Assembly (NCBI GenBank): GCA_020744425.1
Contig: JAGMUV010000001.1
Location: 806,001 to 870,000 of the forward strand
DNA: 64,000 nt
DNA from: Dactylonectria macrodidyma
Lineage: Eukaryota; Ascomycota; Sordariomycetes; Hypocreales; Nectriaceae
Reading direction: 5' to 3'
Positions within the stretch are counted from its first letter, which is position 1. Each line of letters opens with the position of its first letter. Below, one piece after another: positions 19,565 to 30,827 of this stretch. The position numbers and the translations under genes were made by a program. Below the pieces are notes generated by a model. It made no database searches and was not told where the DNA came from. It worked only from the letters and a program-made list of their open reading frames with translations.

Positions 19565-21115
19565 TCACTTCTTCGGAATGTCCGTCATGGGATTCTTGTT
19601 CTGCCGCAACACCTGCATGAGCAGTTCCAAGCGTCCCTCGACAACAGCATCCAGTGCGCGGACCGCCTCCTCGGGAGTGATTTTTCGCTCTTTGGCAATC
19701 TCTCGTACCTTGTTCACAACCTTGAGACGCTTTCCGACGTAGTTGCATCCGTACTTGAGCTCCTTCAGATCTTTGCCCTTGCGCCAAGATGGCCCGTATT
19801 CTTGTTCGAGGGACTCTAGCGACGGGTCACCGCCCAGACCCTCAGTCCACTCCTTCCAGATGATGGCTACGGACTTGGGCCGCTGTCGAAAAAGGTAACG
19901 GGCGCCGCCCGGTGGGCCCGGGGCGTAGCGGAGCCCCGTGCTGCGGGGACCCGAGTATCGGAGTTTAGTGGTTGGTTGGTTCGTGATAGTGGCATCGGCA
20001 ACAGGGTTAGCGGCGGGTGCAGACGAAGTCTTGATGGTAGTCTTTCGTGAGGGGCGAGGATTGTTTCGTGAGCTAGAAGGACCTGCTTCCACAAACACGT
20101 CTTCGTCCACGGCTTGGGAATCCGGGACTTCGTCTTCACCATCGTCTTCGTCAGAGCTATCTTCCGATACAGTGCGGCCCAGCTCCTAGCTTAGGTTGAG
20201 GTCGGAAACGCCTTGTGACAGAGAGTGCGACTCGTCCTTGTTCTTGCCCTTGTCGGCGGATGATCGAGCCTTCTGGCGTTTGGAAATTCGTACTCCAGTG
20301 CTCCGAGGGGTTGCCGTGTAGATGTCGGGGGGGCTGGAAGAGACGTGTCGGCGTTTGCCGTGTTGGTTGCGTGAGTCGTTCAGGACGTAGTTCTTCTCAG
20401 GCGACTTGTCTTCGTCTTTGGGCCGAGTAGTTACCGGGTTTGCGGTGAAGCTATCGTCAGGGAATTGCGTAGAGGCAGAGATGTTTGGATAGTCGTAATC
20501 GCTAATGAAGGAAACAACCTGGCCATCTGGAATGACTTGGTCGCCAGAACCCTCCTTCGGACGCCGGGGTGTTTCTGGAATCATCTCTTCCTCGTCGTCG
20601 GGGTACTGGTGTTCCTCAGGGAATTGCGTGGTTTCCGGTACGTCTTCGTCGTCGTCAAAGTCACCTGGCACGACTTGGTGGCTGGGAATTGAGTAGTTGT
20701 GGAAGCTCGAAGACCAGGGGCGGGAAAATGAGAGTTCAAGCAGGGCGTTGCCTGCTTCAAGTCGCTTGTGCTTCTCGTCGCGAGAAACACCAGGGTTTAC
20801 GGACTTGAGGTCGTGGGCCAAATGGCCTGCATTCGACTGCTGCATAAATTTGAGGAAGACATCCATCTGAGCATCCTGTGCCTGCATTCGTGCCTGCATG
20901 GTGGTGACTGTCTTCTCCAGCTGATCGCATCGAGCTTGTAGTGCTGCGTTGCGCTCCTTTTCACGGGTCATGTCGTGCAGAATTCTGTCGACAGTTGTGT
21001 TAATCTGGGCTCGTTCATCGTCTCGAGCTGCGGCCTGGATCATCGAGTTCTCGTTGCTTCCGGATAACTCTCCCTGTGAGAGCGAAGCTCTCCGACTGGC
21101 GTTGTTCTTTTTCAT
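19565..21115 (-). CDS. GCR1_C-domain protein interrupted by an in-frame TAG
   Basis: A first open frame (21115-20189, 309 codons, MKKNNASRRASLSQGELSGS start) ends in TAG at 20188-20186, and the same frame continues without shift to a TAA at 19565. Together they would give about 516 aa. The N-terminal part has a coiled coil around REKERNAALQARCDQLEKTV and an acidic, Pro-rich middle. The part after the stop opens with acidic SEDSSDEDDGEDEVPDSQ and ends in YLFRQRPKSVAIIWKEWTEG, GGDPSLESLEQEYGPSW and YVGKRLKVVNKVREIA, the GCR1_C DNA-binding domain type (PF12550). Either the stop is a nonsense mutation, or a 108-bp phase-0 intron (20293-20186, GTACGA donor, CTAG acceptor) removes it. GCR1_C also occurs in fungal Crypton elements. 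Annotated as one gene with a caveat. Confidence 0.65.
20186..20188 (-). other. In-frame TAG codon
   Basis: The codon separates residues VSDLNLS from ELGRTVSEDSS in the same frame. The bases before it (aacctaagctag) end in a legal splice acceptor. The following base is G, not the strong readthrough context CUA, so programmed readthrough is less likely than a lost or spliced codon. Confidence 0.85.
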
Positions 21116-21913
21116 GCCGCCTGATCGTGAAGGGAGTTCTGAGGAGAGAAGAGGGAGTTGGGGAGAGAAAACAGAATCGGAGCCAGAAAGGGGGGTTCGT
21201 AGAGAGAACTGCGTTCGTAAAGAGCGAGCGGGTATTCGCAGAGACGCAGGGGATGCCGTAGAGAGAGCCGCAATGTCGTATTGAGAGCTGTGGTGTTGTA
21301 GGAAGTCGTGATGCTAAAAAGTTGGTGTTCTTGAGGAAGTTGATGAAGTTGGGAAAAGTGGGTGGGGGTCACAGGAGGCAAGGAGAAATAGGGTGAGTTG
21401 AGAAACGGAGTTGGTTAAGTATCAAACGCGTTGCCAGTGTTCAGTTTACACCAGTTTTTTTGAGACTCGCGCAGCCTAGGTAACAAAGAGGGGCGAGTTG
21501 GGAAATCCCAAGAACTTTGGACAACTGAACAGACTCGAGGCCCCCTTGGTCAAGCAACTCCTTCAAAAAATAATTCAAATATCATTGTACCATGTTTGTT
21601 GAAACAAAGGCACCTGAAATAGACTCACTACTAACATTGATCGTGGTTCATCCCAACGTCGTCTGTCATCTGTCATCCTTCGTCCATCATCTAACTGGTC
21701 CATCTGTATCGTGCTGCTGCTGCTGCTGCCTCTGCTTCTGTATGCTTTCAATCAATTATCCTGTAATGCGAAACCTTGTATGCCCATGACGAAAAAGAAA
21801 AAAAAAGCTAGCGGGTATATAACGCCAACGATGCTGCTCCCTTTGCGATGCAAAATGCTCAAAATTAAAAATCGAGAAAATCAATACCAGAAAACCGAAA
21901 TCGGCCAAGGGGT
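21116..21913. other. Intergenic with CTG microsatellite
   Basis: About 800 bp. It contains the leader of the GCR1_C gene, with repeated gagag/gttcgtagagag stretches near 21130-21260, and a short CTG run at 21712-21731. No gene is seen. Confidence 0.5.
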
Positions 21914-22819
21914 TTAAATATGTGTGGTGAGGGAGACGGGTGCCGTGGCATCGGCTCCCTTACGGCGTCGCCAGAAGCGCCATCCCCTGCGTCGACGCAG
22001 ACACTTGGCTTGCGAGGCCTTCTCGTCATCCTCTTCAAGGTCGAGCCGGTACCGACGAACGCTGCCAGAGTCGTCGTCGAAGGACACGTGCCTGTTTCCC
22101 TTAGGCATGAAGCACTCTGGGACTAGGTGCCTCAGCACCCAGCCCTTGACGCCCCTCGTGGCAGCGTCAATGGCGGCGTACTCGAGACGACGGGTACGGT
22201 CGCTCGTCCAGTAGTGCGTCGTTTGAGGAGGTGGCGTCGGAGACGGCGTCGGGGCGACCCGTTCGTCGGGAGTCGAATCGGCAAGCTGGATCGGCTCCGA
22301 GAGTTGCACCGGGTCCGGCGACGGGAAGTGGAAGAAGCCGGCCGGCTGGACGGAGCCGTTGGAGCGGACCGCATGGAGGGATTGGTTGCTGTTGCGGGCA
22401 CTCTGCTGAGATTGAGCAGCTCGACGGAGGGACGGCCGGTTGCGGAAGCGAGATGTCATGCCTCTGTCGCCATTGGACGAGCCGTTGGATGAGCGTCTCA
22501 CAACCAAGGGACGAGAATTGGATGTAGATACGACCGAGGGACGAGAGTTGGACGTAGATGCGCGGCGAGGAGGAGTAGTTGACTCGTAGCCCGAGTCTTG
22601 CCTCTGCATCTTAGTGGCTGTCGACGGGCGTTGATTCCTCATGGCCAGGGCCTCGCGTTGCTGGCGCTGCAGCTCTAGCTGGAGGTGCTCGAGGTGCTGG
22701 AGACTCTTGCTGTCATAGGTGACGGGTGGTCGCGGCGGCGAGGCAGGCTCGAACAGCTCAATCTCGTTGAAGCTGTGGTAAGTCGTCCCTGACGCTCGAG
22801 AGCTTGACCGTTCCTCCAT
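21914..22819 (-). CDS. Disordered hypothetical protein, 301 aa
   Basis: One exon of 301 aa from the ATG at 22819 (MEERSSSRASGTTYHSFNEI). Most of it is Ser/Arg/Pro-rich and disordered. A short helical segment LEHLQLELQRQQREALAMRN is near residue 42. The only part that looks conserved is about 215-265, with TRRLEYAAIDAATRGVKGWV and LRHLVPECFMPKG followed by VSFDDDSGSVRRY. The tail is strongly basic (CLRRRRGWRFWRRRKG), which could bind membrane or nucleic acid. It contains a tandem pair of the decapeptide STSNSRPSVV. No membrane segment or known domain is visible, and I do not recognise a function. Confidence 0.75.
   Translation of the reverse strand: MEERSSSRASGTTYHSFNEIELFEPASPPRPPVTYDSKSLQHLEHLQLELQRQQREALAMRNQRPSTATKMQRQDSGYESTTPPRRASTSNSRPSVVSTSNSRPLVVRRSSNGSSNGDRGMTSRFRNRPSLRRAAQSQQSARNSNQSLHAVRSNGSVQPAGFFHFPSPDPVQLSEPIQLADSTPDERVAPTPSPTPPPQTTHYWTSDRTRRLEYAAIDAATRGVKGWVLRHLVPECFMPKGNRHVSFDDDSGSVRRYRLDLEEDDEKASQAKCLRRRRGWRFWRRRKGADATAPVSLTTHI
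22501..22560 (-). repeat. 30-nt tandem pair in coding sequence
   Basis: Two 30-nt units (around gggacgagaattggatgtag and gggacgagagttggacgtag) encode the repeated decapeptides STSNSRPSVV and STSNSRPLVV. Period is a multiple of three. Confidence 0.75.
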
Positions 22820-25800
22820 GACGGGTACATTCGACGGGGGTCCGAGCTACGCTGTGAGAGGGTTGTATATCCGTACGGTATAAGTATATCTTTGCGGTAA
22901 TGTTGGTGTTGGTGATAGTTGAAGATGGAATGAGAACGGCGACGACGAGGTTGGCGTTGAAGAATAAGTACTAGCAAGCTGATGGGCGGTCAAACTGTCG
23001 GGCTTCTCGCAGCCCTTGTAATAAAAAACCGGCTTCCCAATCTTTCCAAATAAAACGACACAGAGCAATTTCCCGATCCCCAGCCAGCCGAGTGGGAATT
23101 AGAGACTCTGCGAACGCGGTGAGGCGAGAGAGGGCAAGGGCGTTGCGGGAGAAACGAGATCGCGAGACCGGGTGTTAGAAGTTGCGGTCTGCAGGCTTCT
23201 TATTATGACGGAACTCTTTGGGTTGGGCGTCTGTATTAGCGGGAGGGCGGACATGGGCAGTGACACACAGACACAGCTACCCACTCCCAGTGACAGCTGT
23301 TGGTTTAGACTGCCTGCAATAGCAATGGCGCAGCGGAAGCGGTACAGGACGATCCTTGGACTGGACAAGACCCTTGGGACCAACCCTTGGACCACGTCAA
23401 GTTCCAAGTGGAGGCGGTTGCGGGAATAGTCAAGAGGCCAGTGCGTGCTGTATGTACAGTTTGAGTACGGAGTACCCTCTCGGCAACTAACGAACAACAC
23501 CTAACCAGCCCTAGTTGCAGTAGTGCAGCAACTTGTACCGGACCTTGGAAGCTTAAGGGCCAGTAGCAATCGGGGCCAAGTCTCCAGGGCCGGGGTCGTG
23601 TATGGCTCTGTGCCTATCTCGCTGTCTCTGCGGTAGGGGGTGATTGGGCGGTGAAGCTGCAGCTTGGTGGATAGGGAAAGGGTCTAATTCTTTTTTCTTG
23701 GTGAGGAGACGAGTACAAGACAAGGTCCGAAAATTGGAGTAAGAAAAAGACAGCGCAGGCGAAGGCCAGGACGGGCGCTTTTCTTGCAAGGGGCGTAACT
23801 TGTCTTGCCACGTTCGTGCAGGTTCGTGCAGGTCTGGTCTAAGGGGGTGGTGGCATGCACGTCGAGAATCGAGAATAGCGTCGTGAGGGGACTGAAGACG
23901 TTTGGCCCAGTTTGGGGGTGGACGAAACTCGAAAGTGGGTTTTCTTGTCGGGGTTGAACGAAAACTGCCTTGAACGAAAACTCGCTATTTCTCCACTTGA
24001 TTAGAAGAGACGGACCGGAGATGGGGGACCGGATTTTGATATTAGCAGCCGGGGATGAAATTCTGCTGCAATTTGGTACGTTGTATCTTCTCTTGCACGG
24101 GGAAATCTCCGACGAACAAAAGAGATTGGGTTTCGCCAAACGGATATTCTACACCATTTCGGTTCGCGCTCGACGAATTTAATACCTCGGTACCGTGATG
24201 GGCAGCCGAGCACGTCAGGCCAGTTTCCCCCAGCCGCTTGTGGACAGATGATCTGCGGTCTTTTGTGGGCAAGAGAGACGATGATGATGGCCTGGTGTCA
24301 AGACCGGTTCGTCTGTTAGCGATTTTTTCGTGATTTCTCAACATGCTAGACTAGGACGGGTTCATAAGAGTCACCTTACCCTTCCTAGGTTTATCTAAGC
24401 TACTGGGCTGGGTTTTTGCTAGGTTGTTGAGCGAAGGGAGTCAGAGTAACCCCGGCCCGATGTCGCAGTGGAGACGGCCGGTAGCAACAAGTTGAAGCCG
24501 AATGGGTTGGTTGAAGCGGACAGTACTCCGTAGCCCTCGCGAAAAGATGGGACCCAAAGAAAAGAAGAAAGAGAGAGGAAAACAGGACAGGGTCGTCCAG
24601 GCTAAGAGGGCCAACAATTCAAAAAGCAAGCGTAAAATCGGGGCCTGGCAGTTTACCGTACGGGGCCTTGCAGCCTGCATGCATCAGGTGGCAAGACTTT
24701 GCCGAAAGAATGGATGGAGGGGGGGCTTAGATGCTGTGTAAGCAAATCCTGTATGCCAACGAGTTTCGATAACAGCTGAGTGTACGGTTCAGCCCGGCCA
24801 GGGCATTCGGCTTTTATCACAGAAGAAAGGGACAAACGGACACCAAAGGAGCGTCATCTGATACCGTGGTCCTACACGCTCACGGCCTATTTCTGTTTCT
24901 TCACATGCCAGCGATTTCGCGCACTGGCTGTGTCTCTCTTGCACTGAGACCCAATCACGGTTAACCGCGCACCTGGGCGCTGAAACTACCAGGTGTGGAT
25001 GCCTCGAGGGGACGATGGAGGGGACGATCAAATAGCCCTCGCCCGAGCTTGTGGGGTGACGTCCTTGAGGGGATAAAGACAGAGACGGGTGACGGCGGGA
25101 GATGTGTCCGGGGGACAAATCACGGCGTGCAGCGCTTGTGAAAGGAAGACGCCCAGAAGCCGCGCCTCCTACGCGACACCCTTCTTGATGGGTGATGATA
25201 GGACGGTGGTAGACACCCTCAGATTAGGTGACAGGAAAGCCACAGCGCTCATAGGTGAACAGACTGACGAAATATCGATCTGCCTGCAGCACGTATGCAG
25301 CATCCTTTCCCCTTCTGCAGCGCGAGCCCACCCAGCTTTTGCCAGCCACTCCCTCCTCCTCTTGCCCTCTCGCCCTCATAAGCCCCTCTAGAACCAGCCC
25401 CCCCCAGTCACCCACTCAGCTTGACACGCTCCAAAGGGCCGGGATGTTCCTCGGGCGCAGGTCACGCTGGAAACGACTCCACTGGGGGCGGAAAGGCACT
25501 GGGACAAGGGAGGCGGTGCTAGGCTTGGCTTTTTGCGGGCCGCGGCACGCTACACCACCCATGTTCTGTGGGCTTTTTTATTGCTTGCCCAGACAGATGA
25601 CTCGACTGGACTTGAATGAATGAATAAATGGCTGGGACAGACAGCGTCGCGTAGTTGATAGCTACCTAGGGACGAAGAACAGGTGGATCGTAATCACGGA
25701 ATCCACGATGGACGTGGCGAGGCGAGGTGAGGGGCCAGCATGAAAGGGAATGAGATGACTCTCTCTTAGCCGATGCTGTACATGTACATGGACGTGCCGT

Positions 25801-28466
25801 CTATGCAACCCGCGTCGATCCGTCTGGATATGAAGATTCTCCTTCCCCGATTTTCGCAACGGGTCCCCACGTGTCGACGGTCAAGTGGGACAACGCTGCC
25901 TCAAGACCGAATGAATCCCTGACCCAGTCCACGAGTACGCACATTGTACATCCAACGCATTGAATTGCTGCTCCTCAGATCGCTCAGTGCCGTCTCGGAA
26001 GGCGTTTCCGGTCGAGGAACTTAAGATATGCAAAGAAATCACGGATTCAAAGCATCCATGCTGTGTGTATTAGTCCCAGTTGCACAAAACGGTCAACGAG
26101 CACAGCGTCAAACCAAGCATTTTCGCGTCAGCGGCCTCGCGTCTCCAGCCTCGTCGTCAGGTGCGTAGGAGGCTTGGAAGACAGCTAACCGTGAACAACG
26201 CCACATTTCACACGGCAGGGAGAGAGAAAGGGCCTCGGCTACCTGATGATAACCTCGCGTCACGATGAGACATTCCGGAGGTTTGTCCTCGCGCAATGAT
26301 AATTCACGCAGCCTTCACTCTCTTTCCGTTCCTGCGCCCGGCAAACCCCCCATGATCTCGCATTTGAAACATCTAGATTTGAAGCACAAGATCATTCGTT
26401 CTGGCTTCATTCATGGCGCGCCGGCTCAAGTTGCCGGTCCCGACCCGCGGCGTGCTACCGATCCGACATCTGAGACTCGGGCGTCTTCTTCTTGCCTACT
26501 TCTCCCGAACACCTTCTGCCCTAATGCGGGTCACATCCTGACGCAAGGCTTGGGATCGGGGGAGCCAAAAAGCAATTTCATTATCAATCCCAACCCTAGC
26601 GTTTTTCATTCGACAGTGACATAGAGGCCTCGGTGCTTGGACCAGCACCTGAAGAGGGGTAAATCATGTCGATAGTCTCGAGGTCATTCCGCTTGCTCAA
26701 TTACACACATTGGGGTCGCGTGCGCTAGGAATCACACCAGTTGTCCAACCGCCAGCGCCACATGGACAATCCTAGCTGAACGGTGAGAATACAGATTCAA
26801 GAGAGGCATGTTCATACGTGAACACGTAACCGCATCTTGCATATAATTCTACGCTCGGCACCCCAAACCAGGCGTCGCTAGCAGCCGCGGCGATGATACC
26901 GTCGTGCAGCAAAGGCCAAGCCCATAGAGGTCTCGTGGATGGTGCTAGTCCTCCACAAACACCGTCTCGCGAGATTACACTAACAAGAGCTGGATGTTCC
27001 CCGCAAACGAGGTCAACCACTCCTGCTTGAGTATTTGAGTATGTATGTTACCGCTTCGAGGTCACGGGTCAAGGTGCATGAGCAGATCGGCGCCAATACA
27101 CCACCTCATCGCGGCCGGCAACTCATATTCAGAACCATTATTCCCAAATGTAGAAAAACTGCCCCTACCTAGTTCTTTAGTTCCCCTACCTCCAAATCTT
27201 ATTTCTCGTGATTGCGAAAATGGTCCGCGTCCTTCACATGCCAACTACGCTAGGTAACTACGAACTCCAATGCAGGTTTGGTCATCGTTCTCGGCGCTTT
27301 TGATCATGTGCACTCGCGCCAAACGGGCGTCGTTTGGTCTCTGTTTTAGTGCCCAGCCAAGGTGTCACTCGTGCGTGTTTGCCTGAGAGTCGGTGAGACC
27401 CGATCGTCTGGATGCAACGCTCAAAGACGTCTTCGCAGCACAACGAGGACGCAGATGACCTGGAATTGTGGTGGTCATGGAGGGGTGTCGCAAGCATGAG
27501 AGCGACTAGGTGAATGTGAAAATACCGTGATGGAATCATACCTCGGCTTCTCAATCACGGACTCCCAGACTAGTTGACGAACGCAACAAGCCTGAGCAAA
27601 GACCGTGTCGTTTGACGACGCTGATAACTATACGAAGCACACGAACGGCATGTGAATGAACAGCAAAAGAAATTCCAATGGAATGCATGCACTGAACCAG
27701 CACCGTAGAAACAGAAAGAAAACTGCAAGTCTGAGACATATGCAGCCACTCGTTCGTAGCACACTGCCACTTCCAATCACGTCCAAGATCCGCGTTTTTC
27801 ACGAGCGATTCCTTTGCGTGGGTGAAAGAACGGCGCAAGTCGCCGAGGCGGTGAATCACTCAGTCCCTTAAGCCATGATGTCACATTGGTAGATAGGACT
27901 GGAATGTGTCTTGGGGTAACTCGAGCCGTGAGTGACCCAGAATGCGTCTTGGCGATACGGGATTGTCGATGCAAGGGACGAACACGGGGGGCTCTTATCA
28001 TTCTTAATATTGAGATTGTTCTACGCTCACAAAGCCTTCAAGCATCTTTGACCGCAAGACTTGCGGTTGATAACGTGCTTCGTCGTCATTGTAATCGTGG
28101 GGCTTGCATAGCATGATAGGAACACGCAATTTCCACCATCAGTTGAGAATATTCACTTCAGTATATCGCAGATATAACTAACAAGTTGGCATACTCTGTG
28201 ATTCTAGGTTGTGACTAGATGCTAGACGCCGTACACAGATGTTCTCCCTGACTAGGGAGTTTATCTTAAGAGATCGTATAGGTGCTTGTTCGAGAGTTGC
28301 CCCTTCAGTCCCTTGATCTACCAGTCTTGTTTGCCATAAGCAATACTCTAATCGCGACTTAATCCTAGACCTTTCCAAAGAGCCTAGAGCAACGATCGCC
28401 CTTGTAGTGATAATCCAAGTCAGACATCACACATCATGATGAGTCTTGTGTTATCCGGTCTCTTAA
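22820..28466. other. 5.6 kb without a convincing gene
   Basis: Base composition is ordinary, but every open frame is short, overlaps others on both strands and shows no domain. A tandem pair of the 16-mer ttgaacgaaaactgcc lies at 23954-23985, a 10-bp pair (ttcgtgcagg) at 23813-23832, and a pair of gaggggacgat near 25006-25030. The part up to about 23.1 kb should be leader and promoter of the 301-aa gene. Non-coding RNA genes cannot be excluded; no tRNA-like T-arm with matching stems was found by eye. Confidence 0.5.
23954..23985. repeat. 16-bp tandem pair
   Basis: ttgaacgaaaactgcc is followed directly by ttgaacgaaaactcgc. It is a simple local duplication in a gene-free stretch. Confidence 0.7.
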
Positions 28467-30126
28467 TTACTCCTCCTCCTCCTTCGCCACCGCCTTCAGC
28501 GAAACAACAATCGCCGCATCTCTCTTCCCACCCTCCACCACAGCTCTATACTCTCCATCACTCCTCAAATCCTTAAGCGTAATCTCCCTCGTCCTCCCCA
28601 GACTTTCCAACTCATCGAGGCGGTCCAGCGTAGCCTTCAGGTGCTCGTCAAAGCCCGGCTGGCCGCACACATCCCGAAACGCATTCTGCATGGCGACCGA
28701 CCCAGCCTGCACCATCGAGTGCGAGTCGATAGCGAAGATGTTCAGGTGGTCGTGCCGCTGGATCCAGTCGTACTTGGTCATGACCTCTCGCGCCTCGTGC
28801 AGCGGGATCCGCGACAGGATGCTGCCCGCGATGCCCTCGGCCTGCATCGCGTTTTGCTTCTCCACGAGTACCTTGGCCAGCACCATGGCCCCCGTGCAGG
28901 TATCCTGCTGCTCCTCGCCGGCTGGATCCATCTCCTCGCCCAGGATCCAGCACTGGTTAAGGAACCAGCGCTTCTCCTGGTCGCAGATGGCGTCGCAAGC
29001 CTCAATCATATCGGGAGCGTTGGCCACCTGGTTGAGGAAGCGTAGCCGCCCGCCGATCCGACTGTAGACGTGCTCCAGGGTGCTCGTCGGCACGTCCTCG
29101 AAGAACAGGCGCTCGCGGGCCTTGCGCACGCAGGCCATGGCATCGTCCTTGGAGAGATCATGGACGGGCATAACCCGCAGCCGCGTAGCTTCATGCATGA
29201 GGCGCTCCGTAATCCAGTAATCGTTGCTATTCAGCACCACCGTCACGAGTTTACTCGCCGCCCACAGCTCGGCCCGCTGCTGCACCAGCTCGAGCAAGTT
29301 ACGCCCGTCCTCGTTATCGCGCAGCAGATGGACGCCATTCAGGAGCAGCACGACCGGCCTTCCCAGCTGCTTCTTACGCTTCAGCGCCACCTTCTCCATC
29401 TGGTTGAAGGCGCGCTCGATGTCCAACAGCGGCGTCGTGTCGCGCGGGCCCTTGAAGCTAAAGAGGCTACCAATATAATCCTCGTGGAACTCGTAGTCGA
29501 GCGCCTTTCCGAGCCGCAGCCGGAAGATCTCCAGGTCGCCGTGCACCTCGAGCATGGCGATGCCCTCGCCCTGCACCTTCTTCATCGAGTGCAGCAGCAT
29601 CGACGTCTTCCCCGTGCCCTTTTCTCCCGTGAGGAGCCAGTAGTGGCCCTGCGCCGTGCCGTCGACAATCTCGTCGATCATGGCCTGCTCCTTCCTAGGG
29701 ATCCACTCCTCGTCAACGTGCTCGGTGTTGACGTCGTGACGACTAAGAGCGGCTTTCTCCAGGGACGAGTACCCGACGGCAAAGGCGTTTTCCATCTTGG
29801 TCAGAACGAGCGACTTGTAGTAAGTGTGGTACGAATACCCAGCCAGCCCGAGGATGACGACGGAGCCAAACGCGGTGAGGGTAGCCTCGAGCAGCTTGAA
29901 GGACGAGTCCCTCCATGGGTTGCTTTCACCATCTCGTGACCATTGCCGATGCTGGCGAGGCGATGGCGGCGCATTCGAGGGGCGTTCTTTGACTATGAGA
30001 ACCCTAGGCGGTGGTTGTGATGGACGTCCATTGGGATAAGCCTAGGTCGATTAGGAATAAGGTCTCGGCGAAAGGACAAAGGTATCTTACCGTGTAGAAT
30101 CTCGGGAGGCGCCGAGGCCGGGCCAT
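28467..30126 (-). CDS. Membrane-anchored P-loop ATPase
   Basis: Two exons: 30126-30091 (12 codons, MARPRRLPRFYT) and 30041-28467, joined over a 49-bp intron with GTAAGA donor and a CTAATC branch site, giving 536 aa. Residues 13-60 are basic and Pro-rich, about 64-84 (LEATLTAFGSVVILGLAGYS) form one membrane helix, and the ATPase lies on the C-terminal side. Walker A is GEKGTGKTS at about 151-159; the Walker B strand is VVLLLNGVH at about 242-250, with Asn where Asp/Glu is usual. A sensor-like strand VTVVLNSND follows. This fits the ORC/STAND-like AAA ATPases with one membrane anchor found in fungi. The basic N-terminus allows a mitochondrial inner-membrane site, which is inference. The ATG at 29795 would cut off the anchor, so the two-exon model is preferred. 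Confidence 0.82.
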
Positions 30127-30827
30127 TCCGTTGGAGTCCTTTGTTCGCGAAATGGAACCCGGATTCAAGGCTTCAATCGGAGAGACCTGTCACAACAAAC
30201 CTCGTGGACACAAGCGGACAAACGTCTCAATACTTGTCAATGATAAAAGATTTTCAGAGTAGACTCATTAATTGATATCCAATTCGCCTACCCTAGTCAA
30301 TTGGCATACACGCGAATCAACACTAGACCACCTCCAGCATATATCTTAATATGACGCTGGAGTTATGAGAGGTCATAATAAGCAAGCGGGACGCTGCTGG
30401 TTGACGAAACCTCCCCCACATAGCCCTCACGTGATTGATATGCCCCATGTTTCTTGGAGAATGCCAAGGTCTTGGCTGAGAGTCACAGTCTTAACCACAA
30501 CTCTAATGGTCTGGTAAGTAAGACGGCATAGACTGAGGCGTGTCGACTGACACAATCAACTATGACAGCAGCAAAGAATGGCACCATATGTAGGCGAATC
30601 GAATTGAAAGTGTGGATTTGTCATCTCTTTAGTGAATTACATACAAGTCTAATCATGTATACAGGGCAGTCTTGTGCCATATGAGGAGCGCCCATCTATG
30701 AACATCTAGATAAAGCAAAAAGGGAAAAAGCCATCTCAATCTGTCGAGATGGAGCAAAAGATTGGTATCATCCATGTGTCATGGTTTGTATCGTTTTAGT
30801 TTGTTCTTGTTGGCGTCCTGTTCCACC
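30127..30827. other. Spacer between ATPase and ABC transporter genes
   Basis: About 700 bp. It contains the ATPase promoter and the ABC gene's 3' untranslated region. No repeat or gene is seen. Confidence 0.5.

Noticed and set aside
21712..21731. CTG run as a coding repeat
   Set aside because: It lies in an intergenic stretch with only a 65-codon frame of no protein-like character.
29070..29939. 289-codon plus-strand frame
   Set aside because: It is antisense to the P-loop ATPase; openness follows from codon use of the true gene.
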